NCBI RefSeq assembly: GCF_002995495.1
Contig: NZ_PVZV01000002.1
Span: 372,001-436,000 of the forward strand
DNA from: Actinocorallia populi
GTDB taxonomy: Bacteria > Actinomycetota > Actinomycetes > Streptosporangiales > Streptosporangiaceae
Direction: 5' to 3'
Length of the DNA: 64,000 nucleotides
Shown piece after piece: positions 24,396-33,003 of the stretch. The notes below the pieces were generated by a model. It was not told where the DNA came from. It did not search any database and saw only the letters and a program-made list of their open reading frames with translations. The translations under genes and the position numbers were made by a program. The stretch's first letter is position 1, and each line of letters starts with the position of its first letter.

Positions 24396-25721
24396 TTGAA
24401 CTGGGGTGTAAGGCTCGGTGAACTGGCCGCGGCGCACGGCGTCCCGGGCGCGTCGCTGGCGGTGTGGGACGGCGCGGAGCTCACCGAGCACGCCGCGGGC
24501 GTGCTGAACCTGGCGACGGGGGTCGAGGCCACCCCGGACTCGCTGTTCCAGATCGGCTCGGTCACCAAGGTGTGGACGGCCACCCAGGTCATGCTGCTCG
24601 CCGAGCGGGGCGCGCTGACCCTGGACACCCCGGTGCGCGAGCTGCTGCCGGAGTTCGCGGTGGCCGACCCGGACGCGACCCGCGAGGTGACGGTGCGCCA
24701 CCTGCTCACCCACACCTCGGGCATCGACGGCGACCTCTTCCTGGACACCGGGCGCGGCGACGACTGCCTGGAGCGGTACGTCGCGGCCTGCGCCGACCTC
24801 GTCCAGCTCCACCCGCCCGGCGCGACCCAGTCGTACGTCAACGCCGGCTACTCGGTGCTCGGCCGGATCATCGAACGCCTCACCGGCGGGGTCTGGGACG
24901 CCGCCCTGCGCGAGATGGTCATCGAGCCGCTCGGCCTCGCGCACACCGTGACCCTGCCGGAGGAGGCGCTGCTGCACCGCGCGGCGGTGGGGCACCTGGG
25001 CTCCGGCGCGCGGATCAGGCCGACGCCCGTCTGGGGCCTGATGCGCCCCATCGGCCCCGCGGGCCTGATCTGCGCCTCCGCAGCGGACGTCGTGCGCTTC
25101 GGCAGGGCGCACCTGGACGCGTCCCTGCTGACGGAGGAGTCCCGCGAGGCGATGCGCGTCCCGCAGGTGGCCGTGCCCAACCCGCACGGCCTCGGCGAGG
25201 CGTGGGGCCTGGGCTGGATCCTCGACACCTGGGACGGCGTCCGCGTGCTGTGGCACTCGGGCAGCACCATCGGCCAGCAGGCCGCCCTGTGGGTGGTGCC
25301 CGAGCGCGGCATCGCGGCGGCGCTGCTGACCAACGGGGGCCACGACAGCGCCCTGCACCAGGACGTCGCCCGCGAGCTGTTCGCAGACCTGGCGGGCCTG
25401 GCCGTGCGCGCCCTCCCGGAGCCCCCGGCCGAGCCCGTGAAGATCGACCCGGCCCGGTACACCGGCCTCTACGAGCGCCGGCACGTGCGGACGGTCATCG
25501 GCGAGCGGGACGGCGGGCTGCACGCGCGCGTGGAGGTGACGACGCCCGGCCTGGTCGAGCTCGGCGAGCCGCTGGAGCTGGAGCTGACGGCGGTGGACGA
25601 GGCGACGTTCCTCGGCAGCGACGGCGACAACCCGGCACGGGTCCCGTTCGTGTTCTATGAGCTGCCGGACGGCACACCGTATGTCCACTTCAGTGCGAGG
25701 GCCAATCCGCGTGTCTCCTGA
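24396..25721 (+). CDS. Serine hydrolase, beta-lactamase/D-aminopeptidase family (S12)
   Basis: About 441 residues from TTG 24396, placed six bases after GAGAGGAG; upstream in-frame ATG codons lack a ribosome site. The catalytic set is complete: SVTK (SxxK nucleophile and Lys, after FQIG), SYVNAGYS (Tyr-x-Asn) and LWHSGSTIGQQ (HxG in place of KTG). HSG and a C-terminal lipocalin-like domain (residues ~350-441, YTGLYERRHVRTVIG) fit esterase or D-aminopeptidase members rather than true beta-lactamases. There is no signal peptide, so it is probably cytoplasmic. It overlaps the M20 gene by 11 bases. I infer cleavage of D-residue peptides. Confidence 0.8.
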   Translation: MNWGVRLGELAAAHGVPGASLAVWDGAELTEHAAGVLNLATGVEATPDSLFQIGSVTKVWTATQVMLLAERGALTLDTPVRELLPEFAVADPDATREVTVRHLLTHTSGIDGDLFLDTGRGDDCLERYVAACADLVQLHPPGATQSYVNAGYSVLGRIIERLTGGVWDAALREMVIEPLGLAHTVTLPEEALLHRAAVGHLGSGARIRPTPVWGLMRPIGPAGLICASAADVVRFGRAHLDASLLTEESREAMRVPQVAVPNPHGLGEAWGLGWILDTWDGVRVLWHSGSTIGQQAALWVVPERGIAAALLTNGGHDSALHQDVARELFADLAGLAVRALPEPPAEPVKIDPARYTGLYERRHVRTVIGERDGGLHARVEVTTPGLVELGEPLELELTAVDEATFLGSDGDNPARVPFVFYELPDGTPYVHFSARANPRVS

Positions 25722-26802
25722 CCGTTTCGACCGGGCGGCGATGACGGCCGACCTGGCGACCCTGGTGTCCGCCGAGTCCCCCAGCGGAGTGCCCGAGGCG
25801 CTGGCCCGCTGCCGGGCCGAGGTCGCCGCGCTGGGGGAGCGGCTGCTGGGCGCCGCGCCCGCCGAGCACGGCGAGCACCTGCTGTGGGGTCCGGAGCGCC
25901 CGAAGGTGTTGATACTGGGCCACTACGACACGGTCTGGCCGGTGGGGACGCTGGCCCTCAGGCCGTTCGCGGTGGACGGCCACCGGGCGACCGGGCCCGG
26001 CTGCTTCGACATGAAGGCCGGGCTGGTCCAGGCGTTCCACGCGCTGTCCCTGGTCGCGGAGAGCGGCGGCCTGGACGGCGTCGGGGTGCTGGTGACCTCC
26101 GACGAGGAGACGGGTTCGGCCACCTCCCGCGCGCTGATCGAGGAGACCGCGCGCAGCGCCACCGCGGTGCTGGTCGCCGAGCCCAGCGCGGGCGGCGCGC
26201 TCAAGACCTCCCGCAAGGGCCTGGCCCGCTACGAGCTGCGGATCACCGGCCGTGCCGCGCACACCGGCCTCGATCCGGAGAAGGGCGTCAACGCCTCCAT
26301 CGAGCTGGCCCACCAGATCCTGGCGATCTCGGGGCTGGCCGCTCCGGAGCGCGGCACCACGGTGACCCCCTCGGTGGCGGCGGCGGGCACCACCGTCAAC
26401 ACCGTCCCGGACGCCGCCCGGCTCGAGGTGGACGTGCGGGCCTTCCGCCGCGCCGAGCTGGAGCGCGTCCGCCACTGGCTGCTGCACCGCCGCCCTGTCC
26501 TGCCGGGCGCGCGTCTGGAGGTGCACGAGGGGCCGCGGCGTGGACCGCTCCAGCGTTCGGCCTCGTTCGGCCTGTTCCAGCGGGCCGTCACCCTCGCGGT
26601 CGAACTGGGCCTGCCGCCGCTGCGGGAGGCCGCGGTGGGCGGGGGCTCGGACGGCAACCTCACCGCGGCCCTGGGCGTCCCCACCCTGGACGGGCTGGGC
26701 GCGGTCGGCGGCGGCGCGCACAGCGAGGACGAGTGGGTGGACCTGCGCGCCCTGGCGGAACGGGCGGCGCTGCTGGCGGCGCTGGTCGCCCGGCTGCGCT
26801 GA
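25711..26802 (+). CDS. M20-family metallopeptidase/deacylase
   Basis: About 363 residues from GTG 25711, inside the end of the preceding gene; ATG 25741 is an alternative. The motifs are LILGHYDTVWPVGTL (metal His and Asp), the catalytic pair in TSDEETGS, a metal Glu/Asp in VAEPS, and GGGSDGN near the C-terminus. It resembles glutamate carboxypeptidase (CPG2) and N-acyl-L-amino-acid deacylases. In the D-to-L amino-acid pathway the M20 member removes the acyl group from N-acyl-L-amino acids. Given the GNAT and racemase genes directly downstream, that is my preferred role. Confidence 0.8.
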   Translation: MSPDRFDRAAMTADLATLVSAESPSGVPEALARCRAEVAALGERLLGAAPAEHGEHLLWGPERPKVLILGHYDTVWPVGTLALRPFAVDGHRATGPGCFDMKAGLVQAFHALSLVAESGGLDGVGVLVTSDEETGSATSRALIEETARSATAVLVAEPSAGGALKTSRKGLARYELRITGRAAHTGLDPEKGVNASIELAHQILAISGLAAPERGTTVTPSVAAAGTTVNTVPDAARLEVDVRAFRRAELERVRHWLLHRRPVLPGARLEVHEGPRRGPLQRSASFGLFQRAVTLAVELGLPPLREAAVGGGSDGNLTAALGVPTLDGLGAVGGGAHSEDEWVDLRALAERAALLAALVARLR

Positions 26803-26893
26803 ACCGCTCCATGGCCGATCGCACGAAAGCCGGGCGCCGGTTGGGGGAGTCCGACGATGAGTGCGGTGTCCCGGTTCGGGCAGGCTGATCCGT

Positions 26894-27682
26894 GTGAGCG
26901 AGAGCGGCGGCGACGGCCGGATCAAGATCATGGAACTGGACGGTTCGCCCGGGGCGGCCGCGCACCACCAGGCGTCCGCGCTGTTCGAGCGGATCTGGGG
27001 CGAGCCGCTGATGGAGGCGGGGCTGCTGCGGGCCCTGTCCCACGCGGGCAACTACGTGGCCGGGGCCTGGCGGGGCGAGCAGATGGTCGGCGCCGCCGTC
27101 GCCTTCTTCACCGCGCAGGGCGGCCTGCACTCCCACATCGCCGGGGTGGCGCCCGAGGCGCGCGGCGCCGGGGTGGGCCGGATGCTGAAGTCCCACCAGC
27201 GGTCCTGGGCGCTGGAGCGGGGCATCGGCACCATCGTGTGGACGTTCGACCCGCTCGTCCGCCGCAACGCGCACTTCAACATGCACGTGCTCGGCGCGAT
27301 GCCCGCCGGCTACCTGCCCGACTTCTACGGGATGATGCAGGACGAGCTGAACGACGCCTCCCCGTCCGACCGGCTCTACACCGTCTGGGACCTGCACGCC
27401 CCCGTGCCGCCGGAGCCGGGGACGTCGGGCGAGCTGGTCGAGCGGGGCGCGGCCGTCCTGCTGGAGCCGGGCGGGGAGCATCCGGCCGCTCTCCCGCGCG
27501 AGGGGCGGCTGCTGGTGTCCGTCCCCGAGGACGTCGAAGCGCTCCGCGCCCGGCATCCCGAGGCGACCGCGCGGTTGCGCTTCGCCGTCAGGGAGGCGCT
27601 CATGTCCGCGATGGACGCGGGGATGCGCGTCACCGGCATCACCCGGGACGGCTACTACGTTCTCGAAGGAGGCGCTTCTTGA
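26894..27682 (+). CDS. GNAT acyltransferase of the COG3375 type
   Basis: About 262 residues from GTG 26894. It has the GNAT acyl-CoA pyrophosphate loop VAPEARGAGVGRMLK near residue 95, and the COG3375 features TIVWTFDPLVRRNAHFNMHV and LPDFYGMM. COG3375 proteins sit next to N-acylamino-acid racemases. In Geobacillus kaustophilus the equivalent enzyme N-succinylates D-amino acids. Its stop overlaps the TTG start of the racemase gene by two bases, supporting a joint pathway. The acyl donor (succinyl- or another acyl-CoA) cannot be told from sequence. Confidence 0.78.
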   Translation: MSESGGDGRIKIMELDGSPGAAAHHQASALFERIWGEPLMEAGLLRALSHAGNYVAGAWRGEQMVGAAVAFFTAQGGLHSHIAGVAPEARGAGVGRMLKSHQRSWALERGIGTIVWTFDPLVRRNAHFNMHVLGAMPAGYLPDFYGMMQDELNDASPSDRLYTVWDLHAPVPPEPGTSGELVERGAAVLLEPGGEHPAALPREGRLLVSVPEDVEALRARHPEATARLRFAVREALMSAMDAGMRVTGITRDGYYVLEGGAS

Positions 27683-28782
27683 AGATCGAAGGCGTGGAGC
27701 TGCGGTGGGTGGGGCTGCCGCTGGTCTCCCCGTTCCGCACGTCCTTCGGGACGGAGACCGACCGGACGATCCTGCTCGTCCGGGTGGTCACCGACGAGGG
27801 CGAGGGCTGGGGCGAGTGCGTGGCGATGGCCGAGCCCGTCTACTCCTCGGAGTACGTCGACGGCGCGGCCCACGTGATCAGGGAGTTCCTGCTGCCGCTG
27901 GCACACCCCGACCCCTGGCGGGCCGAGCAGGCGTTCCGGCCGGTGCGCGGGCATCCGATGGCCAAGGCCGCGCTGGAGGCGGCGATCCTGGACGCGTGGC
28001 TGCGGGCCCGCGGCATGTCGTTCGGCCAGTTCCTGGGCGCGGTGCGCCCCGCCGTCCCCGCCGGGGTGTCGGTCGGCATCATGGACTCGGTGCCCGAGCT
28101 GCTGGAGGCGGTCGGGGGCTATCTCGCCGAGGGCTACCTGCGGATCAAGTTGAAGATCGAGCCCGGCTGGGACGAGGCGCCGGTGCGCGCCGTCCGCGAG
28201 CGCTTCCCCGACGTCCTGCTGCAGGCCGACGCCAACGCCGCCTACACGCTGCGGGACGCGCCGCGGCTGGCCCGGCTCGACCCGTTCGACCTGCTGCTGG
28301 TCGAGCAGCCGCTGCCCGAGGACGACATCGCCGGGCACGCCGAGCTGGCCCGCCGCCTGCGCACCCCGGTCTGCCTGGACGAGTCCATCACCTCCGCGCG
28401 GATCGCCGCCGACGCCATCGCCCGCGGCGCGACGTCCATCGTGAACGTCAAGCCGGGCCGGGTCGGCGGGTTCCTGGAGGCCCGCCGCGTGCACGACGTG
28501 TGCGCGGCGCACGGGGTGCCGGTGTGGTGCGGCGGCATGCTGGAGACGGGGGTCGGGCGTGCCGCGAACGTGGCGCTGGCGGCGCTGCCGAACTTCACGC
28601 TGCCCGGGGACACCTCGGCGTCGGCGCGCTACTACCGCGAGGACGTCACCGAGCCGTTCGTGCTGGAGGACGGGCATCTGCGGGTGCCGGAGGGGCCGGG
28701 CCTGGGCGTGGTGCCCGATGAGGAGCGGCTGGCGACCTTCACCTTGCGAAAGCAATACATACCCCTACATCTCGTGTCGTAG
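27679..28782 (+). CDS. N-acylamino-acid racemase / o-succinylbenzoate synthase family
   Basis: This 367-residue enolase-superfamily enzyme starts at TTG 27679, with AGGAGG upstream. Its catalytic residues are visible: K157 and K159 (RIKLKIEPGWD, the KxK acid/base), metal ligands D184 (ADANA), E209 (VEQPL) and D234 (LDESI), and K258 (NVKPGR). RIKLKI and the ending GGMLETGVGRAANVALA match the NSAR/OSBS subgroup. OSBS is a menaquinone step, but no other men gene is nearby. The flanking GNAT, M20 and D-aminoacylase genes favour racemisation of N-acylated amino acids. Confidence 0.85.
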   Translation: MKIEGVELRWVGLPLVSPFRTSFGTETDRTILLVRVVTDEGEGWGECVAMAEPVYSSEYVDGAAHVIREFLLPLAHPDPWRAEQAFRPVRGHPMAKAALEAAILDAWLRARGMSFGQFLGAVRPAVPAGVSVGIMDSVPELLEAVGGYLAEGYLRIKLKIEPGWDEAPVRAVRERFPDVLLQADANAAYTLRDAPRLARLDPFDLLLVEQPLPEDDIAGHAELARRLRTPVCLDESITSARIAADAIARGATSIVNVKPGRVGGFLEARRVHDVCAAHGVPVWCGGMLETGVGRAANVALAALPNFTLPGDTSASARYYREDVTEPFVLEDGHLRVPEGPGLGVVPDEERLATFTLRKQYIPLHLVS

Positions 28783-28816
28783 GAGAAAAACAACACAAAG
28801 CCGTACGGTTACCTTC

Positions 28817-30439
28817 ATGGTGACCGGGTTGAAGCGTGTTCTGGAGGACCTCGGCTCCACCGTCCTGGGCGCCGCGGCGCTGCCCGACGAGGTGTGCGCC
28901 GAGATCACCGGCGTGCACATCTACGACCCGCTGGACGAGCTGCCCGCGATCTCCGACGGGCTGCTGCTGGGCGTCGGCGTCGAGGGCGAGGACCGCGTCA
29001 GCGCGCTGCTGGGCGAGCTGGGCGAACGCGGCGCCGCCGGGCTGGTGGTCAAGGCGCTCGGCGACCCCGGACCCGCGCTGCAGGCCCGGGTCCGCCAGAC
29101 CGGGGTGGCGCTGCTCGGGCTCACCCGTGCCGCCTCCTGGGCGCAGATCGCCGCGCTGCTGCGCTCGCTGCTGTCCGAGGGCGAGGTCGGCGACACCGAG
29201 AACGAGGCCGACCTGTTCGCCGTCGCCAACGCCGTCTGCGAACTGCTCGACGCGCCCGTCACCATCGAGGACCGCTCGTCCCGGGTGCTGGCCTACTCGG
29301 TGCGCCAGGAGGAGGCCGACGAGTACCGCGTCGAGACCATCCTCGGCAGGCAGGTGCCCGAGCGGTTCGTCCGGCTGTACGAGGAGATGGGGTTCTTCCG
29401 GCGGCTCTACCAGAGCAGGGAGCCCCTCTACCTGGCCGTGGAGGGCATGCTGCCGCGGGTGGCGATCGCGGTGCGGGCGGGTGACGAGATCCTCGGCTCG
29501 CTGTGGGCCACCGTCCGCGAGCCGCTCGGCGCGCAGCGCGAGGCGGCCTTCGCCGACGCCGCCAAGATCGTCGCCCTGCACCTGCTGCGCCAGCGGGCCG
29601 GCGCCGACGCCCAGCGCAGGCTGCGCACCGAACTGCTGTCCACCGTCCTGGCCGGGGGCGAGCAGGCGGCCGAGGCCGCGGCCAGGCTCGACCTGGCCAC
29701 CGACCGGGTGCGCGTGCTGGCCGCCCAGCTCAGCGGACCCGCCGAGGGCCCGAACGCGCGCACCGAGAGCGAACGGCAGCGCTTCTGCGACGCGCTCGCC
29801 CTGCACGTCGGGGCGATCCACCCCCGCGCCGCGGCGGCCCTGGTCGGCGGCGTCGCCTACGCGGTGCTGCCGCTGAACGGCGACGGCTCGCGCGCCCGGC
29901 AGGTCGCCGAGGACTTCCTGGCCCGCATCGGCGCACGGCACTCCGCCAACATCGGCATCGGCAGGCTCGCCGGGTCGACGACCGGGATCGCCCGCTCCCG
30001 CGCCGACGCCGACCGCGCGCTGCGGGTGCTGCAGTCCAGGGGCGTCACCGGGGCCGCGGTGGACTTCCGCGACGTGCACTTCGAGTCGCTGCTGCTGCAG
30101 CTGGGCGACCTGGCGGCCAGCCAGGAGCAGCCCCCGTCGGGGCCGTACGAGCGGCTCGCCGAACACGACCGCGACCACGGCTCGGACCTGCTGCCGACCC
30201 TGGCGGCCTACCTGGAGTCCTTCGGCAACATCAACGAGGCGGCGGCGTCCGTCCAGGTGCACCCCAACACCTTCCGGTACCGGCTGCGGCGCCTGGGCGA
30301 GATCGCCGGGCTCGACCTGGGCGACCACGACGTGCGGCTGGCGATGATGCTCCAGCTCAGGTTGTACGGCTCGACAACGGAGCGGTCCCGGCTTGGAAGA
30401 TCCGATGATGCCCGGCCGCGCCGCCGTCCGCGAATGTAA
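28817..30439 (+). CDS. PucR-family transcriptional regulator
   Basis: About 540 residues from ATG 28817. The N-terminal part (~1-125) is the purine-catabolism-regulator-like domain. The middle is a GGDEF-like/CdaR region (ENEADLFAVANAVCELLDAP onwards). The C-terminus carries the PucR helix-turn-helix: LLPTLAAYLESFGNINEAAA, then VHPNTFRYRLRRLGEIAGLD. These proteins activate catabolic genes for purines, proline, GABA or amino acids in response to substrate. It lies between the enzyme and importer genes of the D-amino-acid cluster and is probably their regulator. Confidence 0.85.
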   Translation: MVTGLKRVLEDLGSTVLGAAALPDEVCAEITGVHIYDPLDELPAISDGLLLGVGVEGEDRVSALLGELGERGAAGLVVKALGDPGPALQARVRQTGVALLGLTRAASWAQIAALLRSLLSEGEVGDTENEADLFAVANAVCELLDAPVTIEDRSSRVLAYSVRQEEADEYRVETILGRQVPERFVRLYEEMGFFRRLYQSREPLYLAVEGMLPRVAIAVRAGDEILGSLWATVREPLGAQREAAFADAAKIVALHLLRQRAGADAQRRLRTELLSTVLAGGEQAAEAAARLDLATDRVRVLAAQLSGPAEGPNARTESERQRFCDALALHVGAIHPRAAAALVGGVAYAVLPLNGDGSRARQVAEDFLARIGARHSANIGIGRLAGSTTGIARSRADADRALRVLQSRGVTGAAVDFRDVHFESLLLQLGDLAASQEQPPSGPYERLAEHDRDHGSDLLPTLAAYLESFGNINEAAASVQVHPNTFRYRLRRLGEIAGLDLGDHDVRLAMMLQLRLYGSTTERSRLGRSDDARPRRRPRM

Positions 30440-30470
30440 GGGGTCTCCTCCGGCCCCCGGGAGTTTCAGC

Positions 30471-32054
30471 ATGAAGAAGGCCCTGGCAGCCGCCGTCGCG
30501 GTCGCGCTCACCGCGACCGCCTGCGGCTCCGAAGCGAACGATGACGAAGCGCTCCAGTACGAGGAGCACGGCTCCTTCACCTATGCGATCCCCGCCGACC
30601 CCGGCGAGCTCGACCCGGCCAACGCCGTCCTCGGTGCGACCAACACGGTGCTCGCCTTCGCCTACGACACCCTGGTGTACTCCGACGCCGACGGGAAGAT
30701 CATCTCCGGACTCGCCGAGAAGTGGGAGGCGCAGGCCGACAAGGTGACATTCACCCTCCGCAAGGGGGTGACCTGCGCCGACAAGTCGCCCGTGACGCCG
30801 CAGACCGTCGCGGACTCGATGAACTACCTGTCGGACCCGAAGAACAAGGCGACGCTGCTCGGCGTGCTCATCCCCGCCGGGATGACCGCCACCGCCGACG
30901 AGGCGGCCGGCACCGTCACCCTCGCCACCAAGGACCCCAACCCCTTCCTGCTGGAGTCGATGACGGCGGTCTACGTCGTGTGCGGCGAAGGGCTGAAGGA
31001 CCGGTCGATCCTCAAGACGAAGACCTCCGGATCCGGCCCGTACCCCCTGTTCGAGTCGGTGGCCAACGACCACTACGTCTTCAAGTCGCGGGAGGACTAC
31101 GCCTGGGGGCCCGGTGGCGCGAAGTTCGAGCCGTCGATGCCCGCCCTCGTCGACCTCAGGGTGGTCAAGGACGAGTCCACCGCGGCGAACATGCTCACCA
31201 CCGGTGGTTTGAAGGGCGCCCAGTTCACCGGCGCCGACCGCAAGCGCGTCGAGGCCATCCCCGGCATCCGCAAGGGCTCGGCGCCCGACGGCATCGGCGA
31301 GTTCTTCTTCCACCAGGGCGAAGGCCGCGCCGCCGCCGACCCCGCGGTGCGTAAGGCGCTCGTCCAGTCCCTCGACCTGAACGAGCTGCGCGCCATCGCG
31401 TCGGGGGGCAACGGCGAGGCCGCCACCCACCTCACCTCGCTCGCGCCCGACCCGTGCCGGGGCGACAGCGTCACCGGCAACCTGCCGCAGACCGACCCGG
31501 CGGCGGCCGCGACGGCGCTCGACGGAGCCGGCTGGAAGGCCGGGACGGACGGCGCCCGCGCCAAGGACGGCAAGCCGCTGAAGCTGCGGATCGCCTACCA
31601 GACCTCCGCCGGTCCCGGCGTCCAGGCGGGCATGGAGTACATCGCGCAGAAGTGGAAGGCGCTCGGCGTCGAGACCGAGCTCGTCGGCTCGGCGGACGCC
31701 AAGTACTCCGACTCGCTGTTCAAGAACGGAGACTGGGACATGGCGTGGGTGCCGCTCGGGCTGAGCCTGCCCACCCAGCTCGTGGGCTATGTCTCCGGTC
31801 CCGGCCCCGACGCGCAGGGCTCGAACTTCGCCCACGTCGCCAACACCGCGTACGACGATCTCGCCGCCACAGCGGCCGAGCAGGTCGGCGCCGCCGGGTG
31901 CGGGCAGTGGACGAACGCCGAGGCCGCCCTGGTGAAGAACGTGGACGTCGTCCCCGTCGTGCAGCCCACCCAGCTCGTCGCGTCCAAGAACGCGATGCTG
32001 GAGGTCATCGGCGGCGTCGTGCGGCCCACCTCGGTCCGGCTGCTGAAGAACTGA
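30471..32054 (+). CDS. ABC peptide-importer substrate-binding lipoprotein
   Basis: About 527 residues from ATG 30471 (MKKALAAAVAVALTATAC). The lipobox TATAC places the lipid anchor at Cys18. The mature protein is an SBP_bac_5 (family 5) peptide-binding protein: GSFTYAIPADPGELDPANA, WEAQADKVTFTLRKGV, FFFHQGEG and VRKALVQSLDLNELR. It captures oligopeptides, dipeptides or similar solutes at the outer face of the membrane. It is followed by its permease with a three-base gap. The cluster context suggests peptides with D-residues, which is inference. Confidence 0.9.
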   Translation: MKKALAAAVAVALTATACGSEANDDEALQYEEHGSFTYAIPADPGELDPANAVLGATNTVLAFAYDTLVYSDADGKIISGLAEKWEAQADKVTFTLRKGVTCADKSPVTPQTVADSMNYLSDPKNKATLLGVLIPAGMTATADEAAGTVTLATKDPNPFLLESMTAVYVVCGEGLKDRSILKTKTSGSGPYPLFESVANDHYVFKSREDYAWGPGGAKFEPSMPALVDLRVVKDESTAANMLTTGGLKGAQFTGADRKRVEAIPGIRKGSAPDGIGEFFFHQGEGRAAADPAVRKALVQSLDLNELRAIASGGNGEAATHLTSLAPDPCRGDSVTGNLPQTDPAAAATALDGAGWKAGTDGARAKDGKPLKLRIAYQTSAGPGVQAGMEYIAQKWKALGVETELVGSADAKYSDSLFKNGDWDMAWVPLGLSLPTQLVGYVSGPGPDAQGSNFAHVANTAYDDLAATAAEQVGAAGCGQWTNAEAALVKNVDVVPVVQPTQLVASKNAMLEVIGGVVRPTSVRLLKN

Positions 32055-32057
32055 CCG

Positions 32058-32993
32058 ATGTTCCTGCTGCGGCGCGCGTTCCGGTTCGTCCTGTCCCTGG
32101 TGCTGGTGGTGCTGGCGTCCTTCGCCATGCTCCACCTCATCCCGGGCGATCCGGTGCGCGCCGCGCTGGGGCCGACCGCCCCGCGCGAGGCGGTCGAGCA
32201 GCGCCGCGCCGAGCTGGGCCTGGACCGGCCCTGGCCGGAGCAGCTGCGGACCTACCTGGAGAAGGCGGCCACCGGTGACTTCGGGGAGTCCTTCCTGTCC
32301 CGGCAGCCCGCCGGGCAGGTCATCGGCGACCGCTTCCCCGCCACCCTCCAGCTCGTCGTGGTGACCATGGTGCTGGCGCTGCTGGTCGCGGTGCCGCTCG
32401 GCATGGCGATGGCCGCCCGCACCCACGGCGGGCGGGGCAGGCGCTCGGAGCTGGCCTTCACCTCGGTGACCGGCGGCCTTTCGGTGATCCCGGAGTTCCT
32501 GCTGGCCGTCGCGATGATCGCGCTGTTCGGGGTGGTGCTGCGCTGGCTGCCGGTGGCCGGCAAGGACGGCGCCGCCTCGTTCGTCATGCCGGTGCTGGCG
32601 CTGGCGGCCGGACCGACCGCGCTGCTGGCCCGGCTGGTGCGCATGGAGACGCTGCGGGAGCTGTCGTCGGACTACGTGCGGCTCGCCCGCGCCAAACGGC
32701 TCCCCGCCGTGCGGCTGTACCTGGTGCACCTGCTGCCCAACGCCCTCACCGCCACCCTCACCACGGGCGGGCTGCTGCTGACGTCGCTGCTGGGCGGCTC
32801 GGTGGTGGTCGAGTACGTCTTCCAGTGGCCGGGCCTGGGCGGCACGACGGTCGAAGCGATCGCGGGCAAGGACTACGCGCTGGCCCAGGCCGCGGTCGCC
32901 GTCTACGGGGCGGTCTCGCTGACCGTGGTGTTCCTGGTGGACGTGGCGCTGGGCCTGCTGGACCCGCGTTCCCGGCCGCGGATGCTGGGCTGA
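32058..32993 (+). CDS. ABC peptide-importer permease (DppB-like)
   Basis: This 311-residue permease begins MFLLRRAFRFVLSLVLVVLA, typical of DppB/OppB proteins. It has the N-terminal LIPGDPVRAALGPTAP and HLIPGDP-type segment, then five or six membrane helices. The EAA-type loop reads ETLRELSSDYVRLARAKRLP, which contacts the ATPase. It forms the channel with the permease half of the next protein. Confidence 0.9.
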   Translation: MFLLRRAFRFVLSLVLVVLASFAMLHLIPGDPVRAALGPTAPREAVEQRRAELGLDRPWPEQLRTYLEKAATGDFGESFLSRQPAGQVIGDRFPATLQLVVVTMVLALLVAVPLGMAMAARTHGGRGRRSELAFTSVTGGLSVIPEFLLAVAMIALFGVVLRWLPVAGKDGAASFVMPVLALAAGPTALLARLVRMETLRELSSDYVRLARAKRLPAVRLYLVHLLPNALTATLTTGGLLLTSLLGGSVVVEYVFQWPGLGGTTVEAIAGKDYALAQAAVAVYGAVSLTVVFLVDVALGLLDPRSRPRMLG

Positions 32994-33003
32994 GGAGGAC
33001 GCG

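Noticed and set aside
24396-25721. Antibiotic resistance beta-lactamase
   Set aside because: HSG in place of KTG, no signal peptide, a lipocalin-like C-terminal domain and a peptide-catabolism context fit an esterase/D-aminopeptidase better.
27679-28782. Assigning the racemase as menaquinone o-succinylbenzoate synthase (menC)
   Set aside because: No other men gene is in the window, and the GNAT, M20 and D-aminoacylase neighbours favour the racemase role. The fold itself does not exclude it.
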